Shown here: piece by piece, positions 8,171 to 19,123 of the stretch
Position numbering within the stretch: position 1 is the first letter of the stretch
Layout of the letters: every line of letters begins with the position of its first letter
DNA from: an uncultured Desulfovibrio sp.
Lineage (GTDB): Bacteria; Desulfobacterota; Desulfovibrionia; Desulfovibrionales; Desulfovibrionaceae
Assembly (NCBI GenBank): GCA_937926875.1
Contig: CALBAX010000016.1
Span: 1 to 49,081, forward strand
Direction of reading: 5' to 3'
DNA length: 49,081 nt
The notes under the pieces: generated by a model
The model's database searches: none
What the model saw: only the letters and a program-made list of their open reading frames with translations
Told to the model about the DNA's origin: nothing
Position numbers and translations under genes: made by a program

Positions 8171-10309
8171 TCAGAATTCCCAGACCAGGCGGGCCTGGCC
8201 GCCGATGCTCTGCCGGACACCGGCGGAGCCTTCGAGGCCCAGATCCACATGCAGGGAACTGTTGCGGGGATCCCATTGCAGGCCTGCCATGAACACGGCG
8301 CTGTCGCCGCGCATGGAGACCGAGGGCGCATCCACGCCGTGGTTGCTCAATCCCGTGCGGGCCGTGCCGTCGAACTCATGTTCCCAGGCCACGCCCGCGT
8401 AGGGACTGAAGCCCTGGAAAAGTTCATAGCTCAGGCGGGTGCCGACGCGGAGCAGGCAGGAATCCATGGGATCGAAGCGGAAATCCTCGCCCATGATGCT
8501 GATGTCCTGTCCGTCCTGGTGGTTCCAGAAGAAACTGGCCCGGCTGTCCAGGCGCAGGCGTTCCGTGGCCTGCCACTGGTAGCCGAGGCTGGCGAACAGG
8601 CCGTAATAGGCCGTGGTGGTATCGAAGTCTGCTGTCTGCTGGAGCACGCTGGCGATGTCCTGGGTCTGCCAGTCACCGTTGATCTGCCCCAGGCGCAGGC
8701 CGGCCTGCGCGTACAGGCCGGACAACAGGCCGGACGTCAGGTCGAAGCGGGCCAGCAGGCCGCCGCCCGCGTAGCGGGCGCTGCCGGTGCCGTAGACGTC
8801 GCCCACGGAAAATTCGTCACGGGTGCCGATGCTCGTCTGACCGTATTCAAAAAACGCGCCCAGCAGCAGATCGCCCGCCTCGCCCGTGAAGCTTCGTGCC
8901 AGACCGGCAGCCAGTTCCAGACCGGTGCCGTCCGCCCAGCCATCGTTGCCGTAGCGCTCCGTGCTACCGTGGATGGCGGCAAAGGGCATCCAGGCATCCT
9001 GCCCGGCGGCAGCCTTGCGGGCCTGTTCCAGGGCCGTGCCTTCCACCAGCCGGGCCCCCCGGTCGAGGGCCGCCATCTGGGCCACCCGGTACTGGTTGAA
9101 TGCCTTGAGCTGCGGATTGGCCCGCAGGCCGGTGATGGTCAGATCGATGGCATTTCCGTTGCGCTGCATGCTGCCGTCGAAGAGCAGGGCGAAGCCCTTG
9201 GGCGCGTCATGGACGACGCCGCCATCACGCAAGGAAAGCTCGCCGGTCCCCGTGCCGCGTACCAGCGTGTACCGGTCGCCTATGCGCATGCCCTGGCCGC
9301 CCAGGGCGCCCAGAACGCGTACCGTGCTGCCCTGCAGGTCGCCCGCTGTCTGTCCGGTGCCCAGCGTCAGCAGGGTGTCCCCGGAGGTCATGCCGTTGGG
9401 CAGGGCAAGGTTGAGGTCCTGGAAGGCCGCCACCCGGCGGAGCGTCCCCTGCCAGCCCAGCAGGTTGAGGGTGTTGCCACTGCCGGCGGCAGGCCGGGGT
9501 GTGGTCGTGCCCTGGCTGTCCGCTTCGGCGCTGCCGTAGATGTCGCCGGAGATGGTCCCGTTCACGATGGTCACGGCATTGTAGCGGGCCACAAGGCTTT
9601 GTCCTGTGGACTGCATATGGACGAGCCCGCCGATGACGTTGCCCTTGACGCTGCCACCATTGATCAGCACGGCGTTGAAACTGGCGTTGGCCGTACCGTG
9701 GGTCGTGGCGGCATCGCCGCCGACCACGCTCTCGATATCGCCGCCGGTGATGCTGACCAGGTTGTAAAGGCTTTCGGCCCCGGTGAAACCGGAAGCATAT
9801 CCGCCCATGACGAGGCCGGAAGTACCGCCCCGCAGCAGCACGATGTTGCTGTCCGAGGTGGATCCGGCACGGTTGCTGTCGGCGCCGCCGCCGATGACGT
9901 GCGAGGTGGCGCCATCATTCTGGATGACGGTATTGCTGTTGCTGCGGGCGGACTGGTCGGCAAAGGAATAACCGCCATAGACATTGTGGGGGACACTGCC
10001 GCCATGGACGGCGACGCTGTTGTACTGGGTGATGCTGCGTGCCCCCAGGGCCCAGCCCCCGAAGACCTGGTTGGACATGCCGCCGTCCACGTCCACATGC
10101 CCGTTGCGGACGATGGCGCTGCCGGACCAGGATTCGGTCTTCCTGCCGTCGACGATGTCGTAGGTATCGCCATTGTTGACCACGGCCCTGCCGCCGCTGG
10201 CGTTGCCGTCAAGGTCCTGGGCTGTCGCGGACCAGGAAGGACAGAGGCTTGCTGCGAGAACAAGGGCGGCGAGGACAGGGCGGAACGGGGAAAAGCCTGA
10301 TACGGACAT
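8171..10309 (-). CDS. Autotransporter (type V secretion) outer-membrane protein
   Basis: This 712-residue protein has a signal peptide (residues 1 to about 31, cleavage after SATA), a passenger of roughly 400 residues, and a C-terminal beta-barrel domain of about 270 residues ending in WEF, the terminal aromatic signal recognised by the Bam complex. The passenger contains repeated units with short consensus V-x-GG (NQVFGGWA, NVYGGYS, HVIGGGA, LVMGGYA, SVVGGDA, NVIGGLV), spaced 35-45 residues, as expected for a right-handed beta-helix. No protease triad or RGD motif was noticed. GGAGG 8 bases upstream supports the ATG at 10309 rather than an earlier GTG. Probably a surface adhesin; the ligand is unknown. 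Confidence 0.85.
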   Translation of the reverse strand: MSVSGFSPFRPVLAALVLAASLCPSWSATAQDLDGNASGGRAVVNNGDTYDIVDGRKTESWSGSAIVRNGHVDVDGGMSNQVFGGWALGARSITQYNSVAVHGGSVPHNVYGGYSFADQSARSNSNTVIQNDGATSHVIGGGADSNRAGSTSDSNIVLLRGGTSGLVMGGYASGFTGAESLYNLVSITGGDIESVVGGDAATTHGTANASFNAVLINGGSVKGNVIGGLVHMQSTGQSLVARYNAVTIVNGTISGDIYGSAEADSQGTTTPRPAAGSGNTLNLLGWQGTLRRVAAFQDLNLALPNGMTSGDTLLTLGTGQTAGDLQGSTVRVLGALGGQGMRIGDRYTLVRGTGTGELSLRDGGVVHDAPKGFALLFDGSMQRNGNAIDLTITGLRANPQLKAFNQYRVAQMAALDRGARLVEGTALEQARKAAAGQDAWMPFAAIHGSTERYGNDGWADGTGLELAAGLARSFTGEAGDLLLGAFFEYGQTSIGTRDEFSVGDVYGTGSARYAGGGLLARFDLTSGLLSGLYAQAGLRLGQINGDWQTQDIASVLQQTADFDTTTAYYGLFASLGYQWQATERLRLDSRASFFWNHQDGQDISIMGEDFRFDPMDSCLLRVGTRLSYELFQGFSPYAGVAWEHEFDGTARTGLSNHGVDAPSVSMRGDSAVFMAGLQWDPRNSSLHVDLGLEGSAGVRQSIGGQARLVWEF

Positions 10310-10684
10310 GGTGGTGCCTCCTGGAGACACAGGGAGTTTTCCCGGGATGGGAACGGATCAAGCATAGCACAGGAGAGGGCCTCTGCCTATGGACTGGCGG
10401 GGATGGAAGCGGCGCGGGAAGGCCGGGGAAGAAGGCGGAGAGGGACAAGGGATACAGTAATGTCCCGGAGGAAACATTTTTTATATTTGTTTACTGGTAT
10501 GATGGTGCTGGAGAAGATGCAGGATGCCCTGAAAAAAAATATCCGGAAGGTAGCCGGGAATCTTGCATACCATATGCGTGGATGCAGGAAGGGAAAGAGG
10601 CGGGGCCATCGCCATGAACAGCGCCTCTCCTTTTCCTTGCAGCCGTGTCAGGACGACACCGCATGCGGCAGGATCAGGAGATAC
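10310..10684. other. Intergenic region with an AT-rich island
   Basis: Between the autotransporter start and the uvrA terminator there is no convincing gene. Bases about 10450-10510 are unusually AT-rich. They contain TGGTATGAT on the plus strand, which looks like an extended -10 element without a good -35 box. A plus-strand open frame starting near 10459 would run through the uvrA terminator into uvrA antisense, so I do not call it. Confidence 0.4.
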
Positions 10685-10712
10685 AAAAAGGCTGCCCGCT
10701 GGGGGCAGCCTT
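10685..10712 (-). terminator. Terminator of uvrA
   Basis: AAGGCTGCCC pairs with GGGCAGCCTT around a 5-base loop, and five T residues follow on the minus strand. It lies 22 bases past the uvrA stop codon. Confidence 0.88.
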
Positions 10713-10734
10713 CGGCATGCGGTATGGAGGCGGT

Positions 10735-13665
<2,931 letters not shown>

Positions 13666-13743
13666 GGGCTGTTATGTAAGCGTGGGGGCGTGATTTGGCA
13701 AGAGGGATTCCTGATAAGCGCCGGGAAAAACGGCCCGCAGCGA

Positions 13744-13772
13744 TGGACAAAGGACGGGGAAGACCGTATAAA
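13744..13772 (+). promoter_or_regulatory. Sigma-70-type promoter for the secreted unknown gene
   Basis: TGGACA (13744-13749) and TATAAA (13767-13772) are separated by exactly 17 bases, each matching the consensus at five of six positions. The expected start of transcription is about 35 bases before the ATG at 13814. Confidence 0.65.
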
Positions 13773-13813
13773 ATTTTTGACGAGCCGGGACAGTGTCGCG
13801 GCAAGGGGGAGAT

Positions 13814-14452
13814 ATGCGTGTTTTTTTCTGTCTGCTGATGCTCATGCTGCTGTGCCCGTCCGCGGGCCTGGCGCAGGAGAGCGCGCTCACCGCCCGCGAG
13901 GCGTTCAGCGCCCTGCCTACGAGCATTTTTGAAAATACGGCCGAGGGCCTTGAGGACGAGGACAAACAGCAATTGCTGGAAGAAGGCCAAAGCGAGTTTT
14001 GGGAACTGGCCGGCGAGAGCCGGGACGTGATCGTGTTCCGGGCACTGCCTTTCCGTGACAGCGGCGTGGCCCTGCGCCTGTTCCGGGACGCTGACGACGG
14101 TTCGGCCGTGGCGGCCATCGGCACGCTGGGCACCGAGCTGTGCACGGTGGAGCTGTGGCGTGTGGACGCCTCGGGGCGCACGGTGCCCGTGGACGTGCCG
14201 CAGGAACCGGACATCCAGGAATTTTTTGCCAAGGGCCAGCCCGTGCCCGACGATGTGAACCCCTCGGTGCTCATCTGCCTGGGCATGGGGGGCCTGCGCG
14301 CGCACCCCGTGTTCTGGAACAAGACCGGCATGCTCTACCTGCCGCTGGCCAACGAGATCGGCTACCGCTGGGACGGCCACCGCTTCCAGAAGGTGGTCAG
14401 GCCGCATGCGGAGGGCAGCGGCGGGCCCGCCGACGGGCTGGACGTCCAGTGA
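13814..14452 (+). CDS. Secreted protein of unknown function
   Basis: This 212-residue protein has a Sec signal peptide (MRVFFCLLMLMLLCPSAGLAQ, cleavage after GLA near residue 20). The mature part is acidic at first (EGLEDEDKQQLLEEG), then predominantly beta-like, with SVLICLGMGGLRAHPVFWNK in the second half. The ATG at 13814 is preceded by AAGGGGGAGAT and starts the signal peptide, so it is preferred over the in-frame GTG or ATG candidates upstream. It has its own promoter and a terminator-like hairpin after it. I do not recognise a family; periplasmic location is inferred. Confidence 0.75.
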   Translation: MRVFFCLLMLMLLCPSAGLAQESALTAREAFSALPTSIFENTAEGLEDEDKQQLLEEGQSEFWELAGESRDVIVFRALPFRDSGVALRLFRDADDGSAVAAIGTLGTELCTVELWRVDASGRTVPVDVPQEPDIQEFFAKGQPVPDDVNPSVLICLGMGGLRAHPVFWNKTGMLYLPLANEIGYRWDGHRFQKVVRPHAEGSGGPADGLDVQ

Positions 14453-14460
14453 TGGACAAA

Positions 14461-14488
14461 GGGGGCACCCGGCAGGGCGCCCCCTTTT
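14461..14488 (+). terminator. Terminator after the secreted unknown gene
   Basis: GGGGGCACCC pairs with GGGCGCCCCC with one mismatch around a GGCA loop, followed by TTTT. It is 9 bases past the stop codon and may also limit leftward transcription from trmH. Confidence 0.7.
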
Positions 14489-14506
14489 CGCATCGTGCGG
14501 GACAGT

Positions 14507-15097
14507 CTATTTTTCCAGCCACAGGGCCAGGCGGCGTTCCAGCTCGTCGGGCCCCAGGCGGGGGCTGTCGTAAAAGCCGGCGGCCTCGCGCTGGCGGCAG
14601 GCCTCGGACAGGATGATGGCCGAGGCCACCGAGACGTTGAAGCTCTGGATCATGCCGTACATGGGGATGTAGAGCTCACCGTCGGCCATGCTGATGAGTT
14701 CCTCGTTGACGCCGCTGTGTTCGTTGCCCATGATGATGGCCGTGGGACGGGTGAAGTCCCAGGCGCGCAGCGGCCTGGCCGTGGGCGTGAAGGTGGTGGC
14801 CAGGATCTGCATGTTTTGGGCACGCAGGCTGGCCTCCAGCTCCTGGCGGTCGCGGTGGCGCACGCTCTCCACCCATTTGCGGGCCGAGGCCGAGGTCTTG
14901 CGGCCCAGCACGGGGAAGGGCGTGTCGGTATAGTACAGATGCACCTTGTCCACGCCGAAGGCGTCACAGGAACGGTAGATGGCCGAGACATTGTGCGGGT
15001 CATGGATATTGGCAAGCACAAGGGTCAGGTCGGGCTGACGGTGGGCAAGCACCGAGCCCAGACGCGCCTTGCGCCGGGGAGTGGGGTCCTTGGGCAT
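14507..15097 (-). CDS. trmH: SPOUT-class RNA 2'-O-methyltransferase (TrmH-like)
   Basis: Transfers a methyl group from S-adenosylmethionine to a ribose 2'-OH, in TrmH to Gm18 of tRNA. The 196-residue protein contains all three SpoU motifs: NIHDPHNVSAIYRSCDAFG (motif 1), IIMGNEHSGV (motif 2) and IPMYGMIQSFNVSVASAIIL (motif 3), the last two forming the trefoil-knot cofactor site. GAGG upstream supports the ATG at 15097. It is divergent from speG with a 96-base gap. The tRNA substrate is inferred from the TrmH-like sequence; another RNA target is possible. Confidence 0.85.
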   Translation of the reverse strand: MPKDPTPRRKARLGSVLAHRQPDLTLVLANIHDPHNVSAIYRSCDAFGVDKVHLYYTDTPFPVLGRKTSASARKWVESVRHRDRQELEASLRAQNMQILATTFTPTARPLRAWDFTRPTAIIMGNEHSGVNEELISMADGELYIPMYGMIQSFNVSVASAIILSEACRQREAAGFYDSPRLGPDELERRLALWLEK

Positions 15098-15193
15098 AGC
15101 ATCCTCGTTGTTGGTGGAATCCGTCGGAAATCTGGCAGAAAAACGCCGTTCCCGCAAGCCTTGGCCTTGCGGCGTGCGGCAGGGAGTCACAGC

Positions 15194-15781
15194 ATGGAAA
15201 CTGGCAGGGAAGCATCGGCCGCCATCCGCATCCGGCCGCTGGAACGGGAAGACCTCAAGTTCGTGCACGGCCTGGACAACAACGCCAACGTCATGCGCTA
15301 CTGGTTCGAAGAGCCCTACGAGGCCTTCGTGGAATTGCAGGACCTGTACAACAAGCACATCCATGACCAGAGCGAACGCCGCTTCATCGTGGACCACGAA
15401 GGCCAGAACGTGGGCCTGGTGGAGCTGGTGGAGATCGATTACATCCACCGCCGGGCCGAGTTCCAGATCATCATAGACCCGGCATGGCAGAACCACGGCT
15501 TCGCCACGGCGGCTGCCAAGCTGGCCATGGCCTATGCCTTCGACGCACTCAACCTCTACAAGCTCTACCTCGTGGTGGACAACGAGAACGTGCGCGCCAT
15601 CCACGTCTATTCCAAGCTGGGCTTCCAGGCCGAAGGCGTGCTCATCCACGAGTTCTTCGCCAACGGCGCCTATCACGACGCCACGCGCATGTGCATCTTC
15701 CAGCACGAATACCGCAGCCTCTACGGCAGCGACGGCGGCCCGGCCGCGGCCCTGCCGGGGGACGGGCCTGACGGCAGGTAG
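15194..15781 (+). CDS. speG: Spermidine N1-acetyltransferase SpeG
   Basis: SpeG acetylates spermidine (and spermine) with acetyl-CoA, detoxifying excess polyamine. The 195-residue protein is strikingly similar to the enterobacterial enzyme over its whole length: the regions from RPLEREDLKFVHGLDNNA through MRYWFEEPYEAFVEL, then KHIHDQSERRFIVD, HRRAEFQIIIDP and FQHEY are visible. The last ~20 residues (GSDGGPAAALPGDGPDG) are a low-complexity tail unlike other SpeG proteins. AGGGAG precedes the ATG. The strong similarity to gammaproteobacterial SpeG fits ancient transfer, but base composition is like the neighbours. Confidence 0.93.
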   Translation: METGREASAAIRIRPLEREDLKFVHGLDNNANVMRYWFEEPYEAFVELQDLYNKHIHDQSERRFIVDHEGQNVGLVELVEIDYIHRRAEFQIIIDPAWQNHGFATAAAKLAMAYAFDALNLYKLYLVVDNENVRAIHVYSKLGFQAEGVLIHEFFANGAYHDATRMCIFQHEYRSLYGSDGGPAAALPGDGPDGR

Positions 15782-15830
15782 GCGGGATTTCGTGAAATAT
15801 GCCACCCTGCGCCAAGAGGTCGCATTTTCA

Positions 15831-15859
15831 TTGCAAAAAACGTGGAAATGGCGTAAGAT
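15831..15859 (+). promoter_or_regulatory. Candidate promoter of the NhaD-type antiporter gene
   Basis: TTGCAA (15831-15836) and TAAGAT (15854-15859) are separated by 17 bases, each matching four of six consensus positions, in an AT-rich stretch of an otherwise GC-rich region. Transcription would start near 15866, about 63 bases before the ATG. Confidence 0.5.
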
Positions 15860-15877
15860 TAAGAAGTTTTCATAGTG

Positions 15878-15902
15878 TATCACAATGTTTTCTTTTGTGA
15901 TA
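15878..15902. promoter_or_regulatory. Perfect 8-bp inverted repeat in the leader of the antiporter gene
   Basis: TATCACAA (15878-15885) and TTGTGATA (15895-15902) form a perfect inverted repeat with a 9-base gap, between the predicted start of transcription and the ribosome binding site. It could be an operator or an mRNA hairpin. The arms point outward relative to the classic TGTGA-N6-TCACA CRP/FNR layout, so that family is not assumed. Confidence 0.5.
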
Positions 15903-15928
15903 TTTTTTACAGACTTGAGGAGAATCCC

Positions 15929-17356
15929 ATGTTGAAACGCTGGTCCCTGCCTCTTGCCCTGTTGACCGTGCTGGCGCTCCCCGTGCTGGCCATGGCCTCC
16001 GAAGGGCATCCGAGCATCCCAGGTGCGGAACTGTCCGCGGTCTGGGTCATCCCTTTCGTGTGCATGCTGCTGTCCATCGCCATCATGCCCCTAGCCCTGC
16101 CGCATATCTGGCATCATCATTTCGGCAAGATCTCCGTCTTCTGGGGCCTTGCCTTCCTGATCCCCTGTCTGGCGGTCTACGGTTTCAACGTGGCCTTCTA
16201 TGAATTCCTCCACGCCATCCTGCTGGAGTACATCCCCTTCATCGTGCTGCTGTTCGCCCTGTTCACCGTGGCCGGCGGCGTGCGCCTGAAGGGCTCGCTG
16301 GTGGGCACCCCCGTGGTCAACACCGGCATCCTGGCCGTGGGCACCATCCTGGCCAGCTGGATGGGCACCACCGGCGCCGCCATGCTGCTGATCCGTCCCC
16401 TGCTGCGCGCCAATGCCCACCGCAAGTACCGCGTGCATTCCGTGGTCTTCTTCATCTTCCTGGTGGCCAACATCGGCGGCTCCCTGACCCCCCTGGGCGA
16501 CCCGCCGCTGTTCCTGGGCTACCTGAAGGGCGTGAGCTTCTTCTGGACCACCACCAACCTGTTCGTGAAGACCTGCTTCATGTCCCTGGCCCTGCTGGGC
16601 ATCTACTTCGTGCTGGATACCGTCCTGTACGGCCGTGAAGGTCGTCCCCAGCCCCCGCATGATCCCAACAAGGTGGAAGAAAAGCTGGGCCTCGACGGCT
16701 CCATCAACCTGCTCTTCCTGCTGGGCATCGTGCTCTGCGTGCTGGTCTCCGGCATGATCGACCTCGGCGAAGCCATCAACATCCACGGCGTGGGCATCGA
16801 TGGCCAGAACCTGCTGCGCGACATCCTGCTGCTCTGCCTGGCCGGCCTGTCCTGGAAGTTCACCACCCGCCAGTGCCGTGAACTCAACGGCTTCTCCTGG
16901 GCCCCCATCGAAGAAGTGGCCAAGCTCTTCCTGGGCATCTTCCTGAGCATGATCCCCGCCCTGGCCATCCTGCGTGCCGGTACCGACGGCGCCCTGGCCG
17001 GTGTGATCAACATGGTCTTCCATGACGGCGAGCCCGTGAACTACATGTTCTTCTGGCTGACCGGCGCCCTGTCCAGCTTCCTGGACAACGCGCCCACCTA
17101 CCTGGTGTTCTTCAACACCGCCGGCGGCGACCCCGTGCACCTGATGACCGACATGGCGCCCACCCTGGCCGCCATCTCCGCCGGTGCCGTGTTCATGGGC
17201 GCCAACAGCTACATCGGCAACGCCCCCAACTTCATGGTGCGTTCCATCGCCGAAGAACAGGGCGTGGCCATGCCCAGCTTCTTCGGTTACATGGCCTGGT
17301 CCGTGGGTATCCTGATCCCGCTGTTCCTGGTCCTGACCTGGCTGTTCTTCATCTAG
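15929..17356 (+). CDS. Sodium:proton antiporter / CitMHS-like membrane transporter (NhaD type)
   Basis: This 475-residue inner-membrane protein has a cleavable-looking N-terminal segment (residues 1-23) and about 11-12 further hydrophobic helices. The segments ASWMGTTGAAMLLIRPL, NIGGSLTPLGDPPLFLGYLKG and SSFLDNAPTYLVFFN are characteristic of the NhaD/ArsB/CitMHS ion-transporter superfamily; the paired discontinuous helices carry the GDPP and DNAPT ion-binding motifs. The start at 15929 follows GAGGAGAATCCC. An upstream in-frame ATG (15875) lies within the operator-like palindrome region and is rejected. Sodium and proton exchange is the usual annotation for this subgroup but not proven. Confidence 0.85.
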   Translation: MLKRWSLPLALLTVLALPVLAMASEGHPSIPGAELSAVWVIPFVCMLLSIAIMPLALPHIWHHHFGKISVFWGLAFLIPCLAVYGFNVAFYEFLHAILLEYIPFIVLLFALFTVAGGVRLKGSLVGTPVVNTGILAVGTILASWMGTTGAAMLLIRPLLRANAHRKYRVHSVVFFIFLVANIGGSLTPLGDPPLFLGYLKGVSFFWTTTNLFVKTCFMSLALLGIYFVLDTVLYGREGRPQPPHDPNKVEEKLGLDGSINLLFLLGIVLCVLVSGMIDLGEAINIHGVGIDGQNLLRDILLLCLAGLSWKFTTRQCRELNGFSWAPIEEVAKLFLGIFLSMIPALAILRAGTDGALAGVINMVFHDGEPVNYMFFWLTGALSSFLDNAPTYLVFFNTAGGDPVHLMTDMAPTLAAISAGAVFMGANSYIGNAPNFMVRSIAEEQGVAMPSFFGYMAWSVGILIPLFLVLTWLFFI

Positions 17357-17377
17357 GCCCTGCGCCTTTGCGATCCC

Positions 17378-17411
17378 AGGGGCTGCCCGGCAACGGGCGG
17401 CCCCTTTTTTT
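17378..17411 (+). terminator. Terminator after the antiporter gene
   Basis: AGGGGCTGCCCG pairs with CGGGCGGCCCCT around a GCAA tetraloop with one mismatch, followed by TTTTTTT. It lies 22 bases past the stop codon. Confidence 0.9.
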
Positions 17412-17786
17412 ATGGGCTTTGGCCTGTGGAGCGCCTGACAGGCGCGAAACAAAAAAACTCCCGCTTTGCAGGTGGTTCTGACTGTGGGCTCCGGCCTGTG
17501 GCTTTAAGGGGCGGAGCGACGCAGCCCCTTAAGGCGGGCATGCCTGTCTTTGCTCCCGGTGTTCCTGGCGGGGCTCCCGGCCGTCCGGCATGTCCGGTGC
17601 GGCGGGCCATCTCCGCGAAGGCCATCCCTTCCCCGGCAGGCGCCGGCGGCCCCGGGCGTCATTGCTTTTTGACCTGAAAAAGGTAACTATGGCCGCTCCG
17701 CAGGCGGCCCGGCAAGGCTGCGTGCCCACCCCGCCGGCTCCGGCAGGAGCGGCCTGCGTCCGTATGATCTTTTCGGGAGGCAATCC
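17412..17786. other. Gene-free stretch before ctpA with small palindromes
   Basis: No gene is supported. It contains GCGCCT-GAC-AGGCGC at 17431-17445 and a 9-bp perfect inverted repeat TTAAGGGGC/GCCCCTTAA at 17504-17512 and 17524-17532 with an 11-base loop and no T tract. The word GGCCTGTGG occurs twice. A weak TTGACC box near 17667 may belong to the ctpA promoter, but no convincing -10 box pairs with it. Confidence 0.45.
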
Positions 17787-19097
17787 ATGCGAGCTTTGTT
17801 CCGTTTGACCGTTTTCCTGTGCGTGCTGGCCCTTTGCTGCCCGCTGGGAGCCACCGCCGCCAAGGCCGACAAAGACAAGGTCGAGGAAGACTTCGAAGCC
17901 CTGCGACGTTTCAGCCAGGTGCTGGATCTGGTGAACCGCTATTACGTGAAGGATGTGAACCAGGGCGAACTGCTGGACGGTGCCCTCAAGGGCATGCTGC
18001 AGGGCCTGGATCCGCACTCCACCTTCATGACGCCTGAAGAACACAAGGAGATGCAGGAGACAACCTCCGGCGAATTCACCGGCATCGGCATCGAGATCAC
18101 GGTGGAGAACGGCCAGGTGACCGTGGTGACCCCCATCGAGGACACGCCCGCCTATCGTGCCGGTCTCCAGTCCGGGGACGTCATCCTGACCATCAACGGT
18201 CAGCCCACGCAGGAGCTGAGCCTGCAGGACGTGGTCTCGCGCATCCGCGGTCCCAAGGGCACGGAAGTGGAGCTGGGCATCCTGCACAGCTCTTCCAAGT
18301 CGCCCAAGACCGTCCGCGTCAAGCGTGAGGCCATCCCGCTGGTCAGCGTGAAGTCCAAGCCGCTGGAAGACGGCTACTACTGGATCCGCCTCACCCGCTT
18401 CTCCGGCCGCACCGACGAGGACCTGCGCGACGCCCTCAAGAAGGCCACCCGCGAATGCGCCAAGACCGGCGGCCTCAAGGGCATCGTGCTCGACCTGCGC
18501 AACAATCCCGGCGGTCTGCTGGACCAGGCCGTGAGCGTTTCCGACATGTTCCTGAGCAAGGGCACCATCGTGTCCATCCAGGGCCGCGGTCCCGTGCCGG
18601 AACGCATCTACGAGGCCAAGGACCAGGCCGGGGACATCGACGTGCCCGTGGTGGTGATCATCAACGCCGGTTCGGCCTCGGCCTCCGAGATCGTGGCCGG
18701 TGCCCTGCGCGACCAGAAGCGCGCCCTGATCATCGGCGAACGCTCCTTCGGCAAGGGCTCGGTACAGAACATCATCCCCCTGTCCGACGGCTCGGCCCTC
18801 AAGCTGACCGTGGCCCTGTACTACACGCCCAGCGGCAGTTCCATCCAGGCCGAAGGCATCGTGCCCGACCTGGAGATCCCCTTCGAGCGTCCGCACGAAG
18901 AGGACGCCGACGAGCCCCGCATCCTGCTGCGCGAGCAGAACCTGAGCGGCCATCTGGAGAACGCCGATGGCGGCAAGAAGGCCACGGGCAGCAAAAAGCG
19001 TGACGATGCCGCGGAACAGCTGGCCCGCGACAACCAGCTGCGCATGGCCCTGCAACTGGTCAAGGGCCTGCCCCGCATCCAGGAGATCCGGCGCTAG
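17787..19097 (+). CDS. ctpA: Carboxy-terminal processing protease (S41 family, CtpA)
   Basis: A periplasmic serine protease that trims C-termini and controls cell-wall hydrolases in many bacteria. The 436-residue protein has a signal peptide (1 to ~25), an N-terminal helical region, a PDZ domain at about 95-180 (GIGIEITVENGQVTVVTPI...GDVILTING), and the S41 catalytic core with the Ser-Lys dyad in NAGSASASE (Ser near 298) and GERSFGKGSVQ. A charged, low-complexity tail (about 395-425) follows. It heads a ctpA-yibQ-proC run with 26- and 66-base gaps. GGGAGG precedes the ATG. Confidence 0.94.
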   Translation: MRALFRLTVFLCVLALCCPLGATAAKADKDKVEEDFEALRRFSQVLDLVNRYYVKDVNQGELLDGALKGMLQGLDPHSTFMTPEEHKEMQETTSGEFTGIGIEITVENGQVTVVTPIEDTPAYRAGLQSGDVILTINGQPTQELSLQDVVSRIRGPKGTEVELGILHSSSKSPKTVRVKREAIPLVSVKSKPLEDGYYWIRLTRFSGRTDEDLRDALKKATRECAKTGGLKGIVLDLRNNPGGLLDQAVSVSDMFLSKGTIVSIQGRGPVPERIYEAKDQAGDIDVPVVVIINAGSASASEIVAGALRDQKRALIIGERSFGKGSVQNIIPLSDGSALKLTVALYYTPSGSSIQAEGIVPDLEIPFERPHEEDADEPRILLREQNLSGHLENADGGKKATGSKKRDDAAEQLARDNQLRMALQLVKGLPRIQEIRR

Positions 19098-19123
19098 GCC
19101 TGCGTCCGGCGCGGAGGGAACCT

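Noticed and set aside
13666..13813. A LexA/SOS operator controlling uvrA
   Set aside because: No CTGT-N8-ACAG type palindrome was found in the gap.
17504..17532. A terminator upstream of ctpA at the TTAAGGGGC inverted repeat
   Set aside because: The stem is real but the loop is 11 bases and no T tract follows on either strand.
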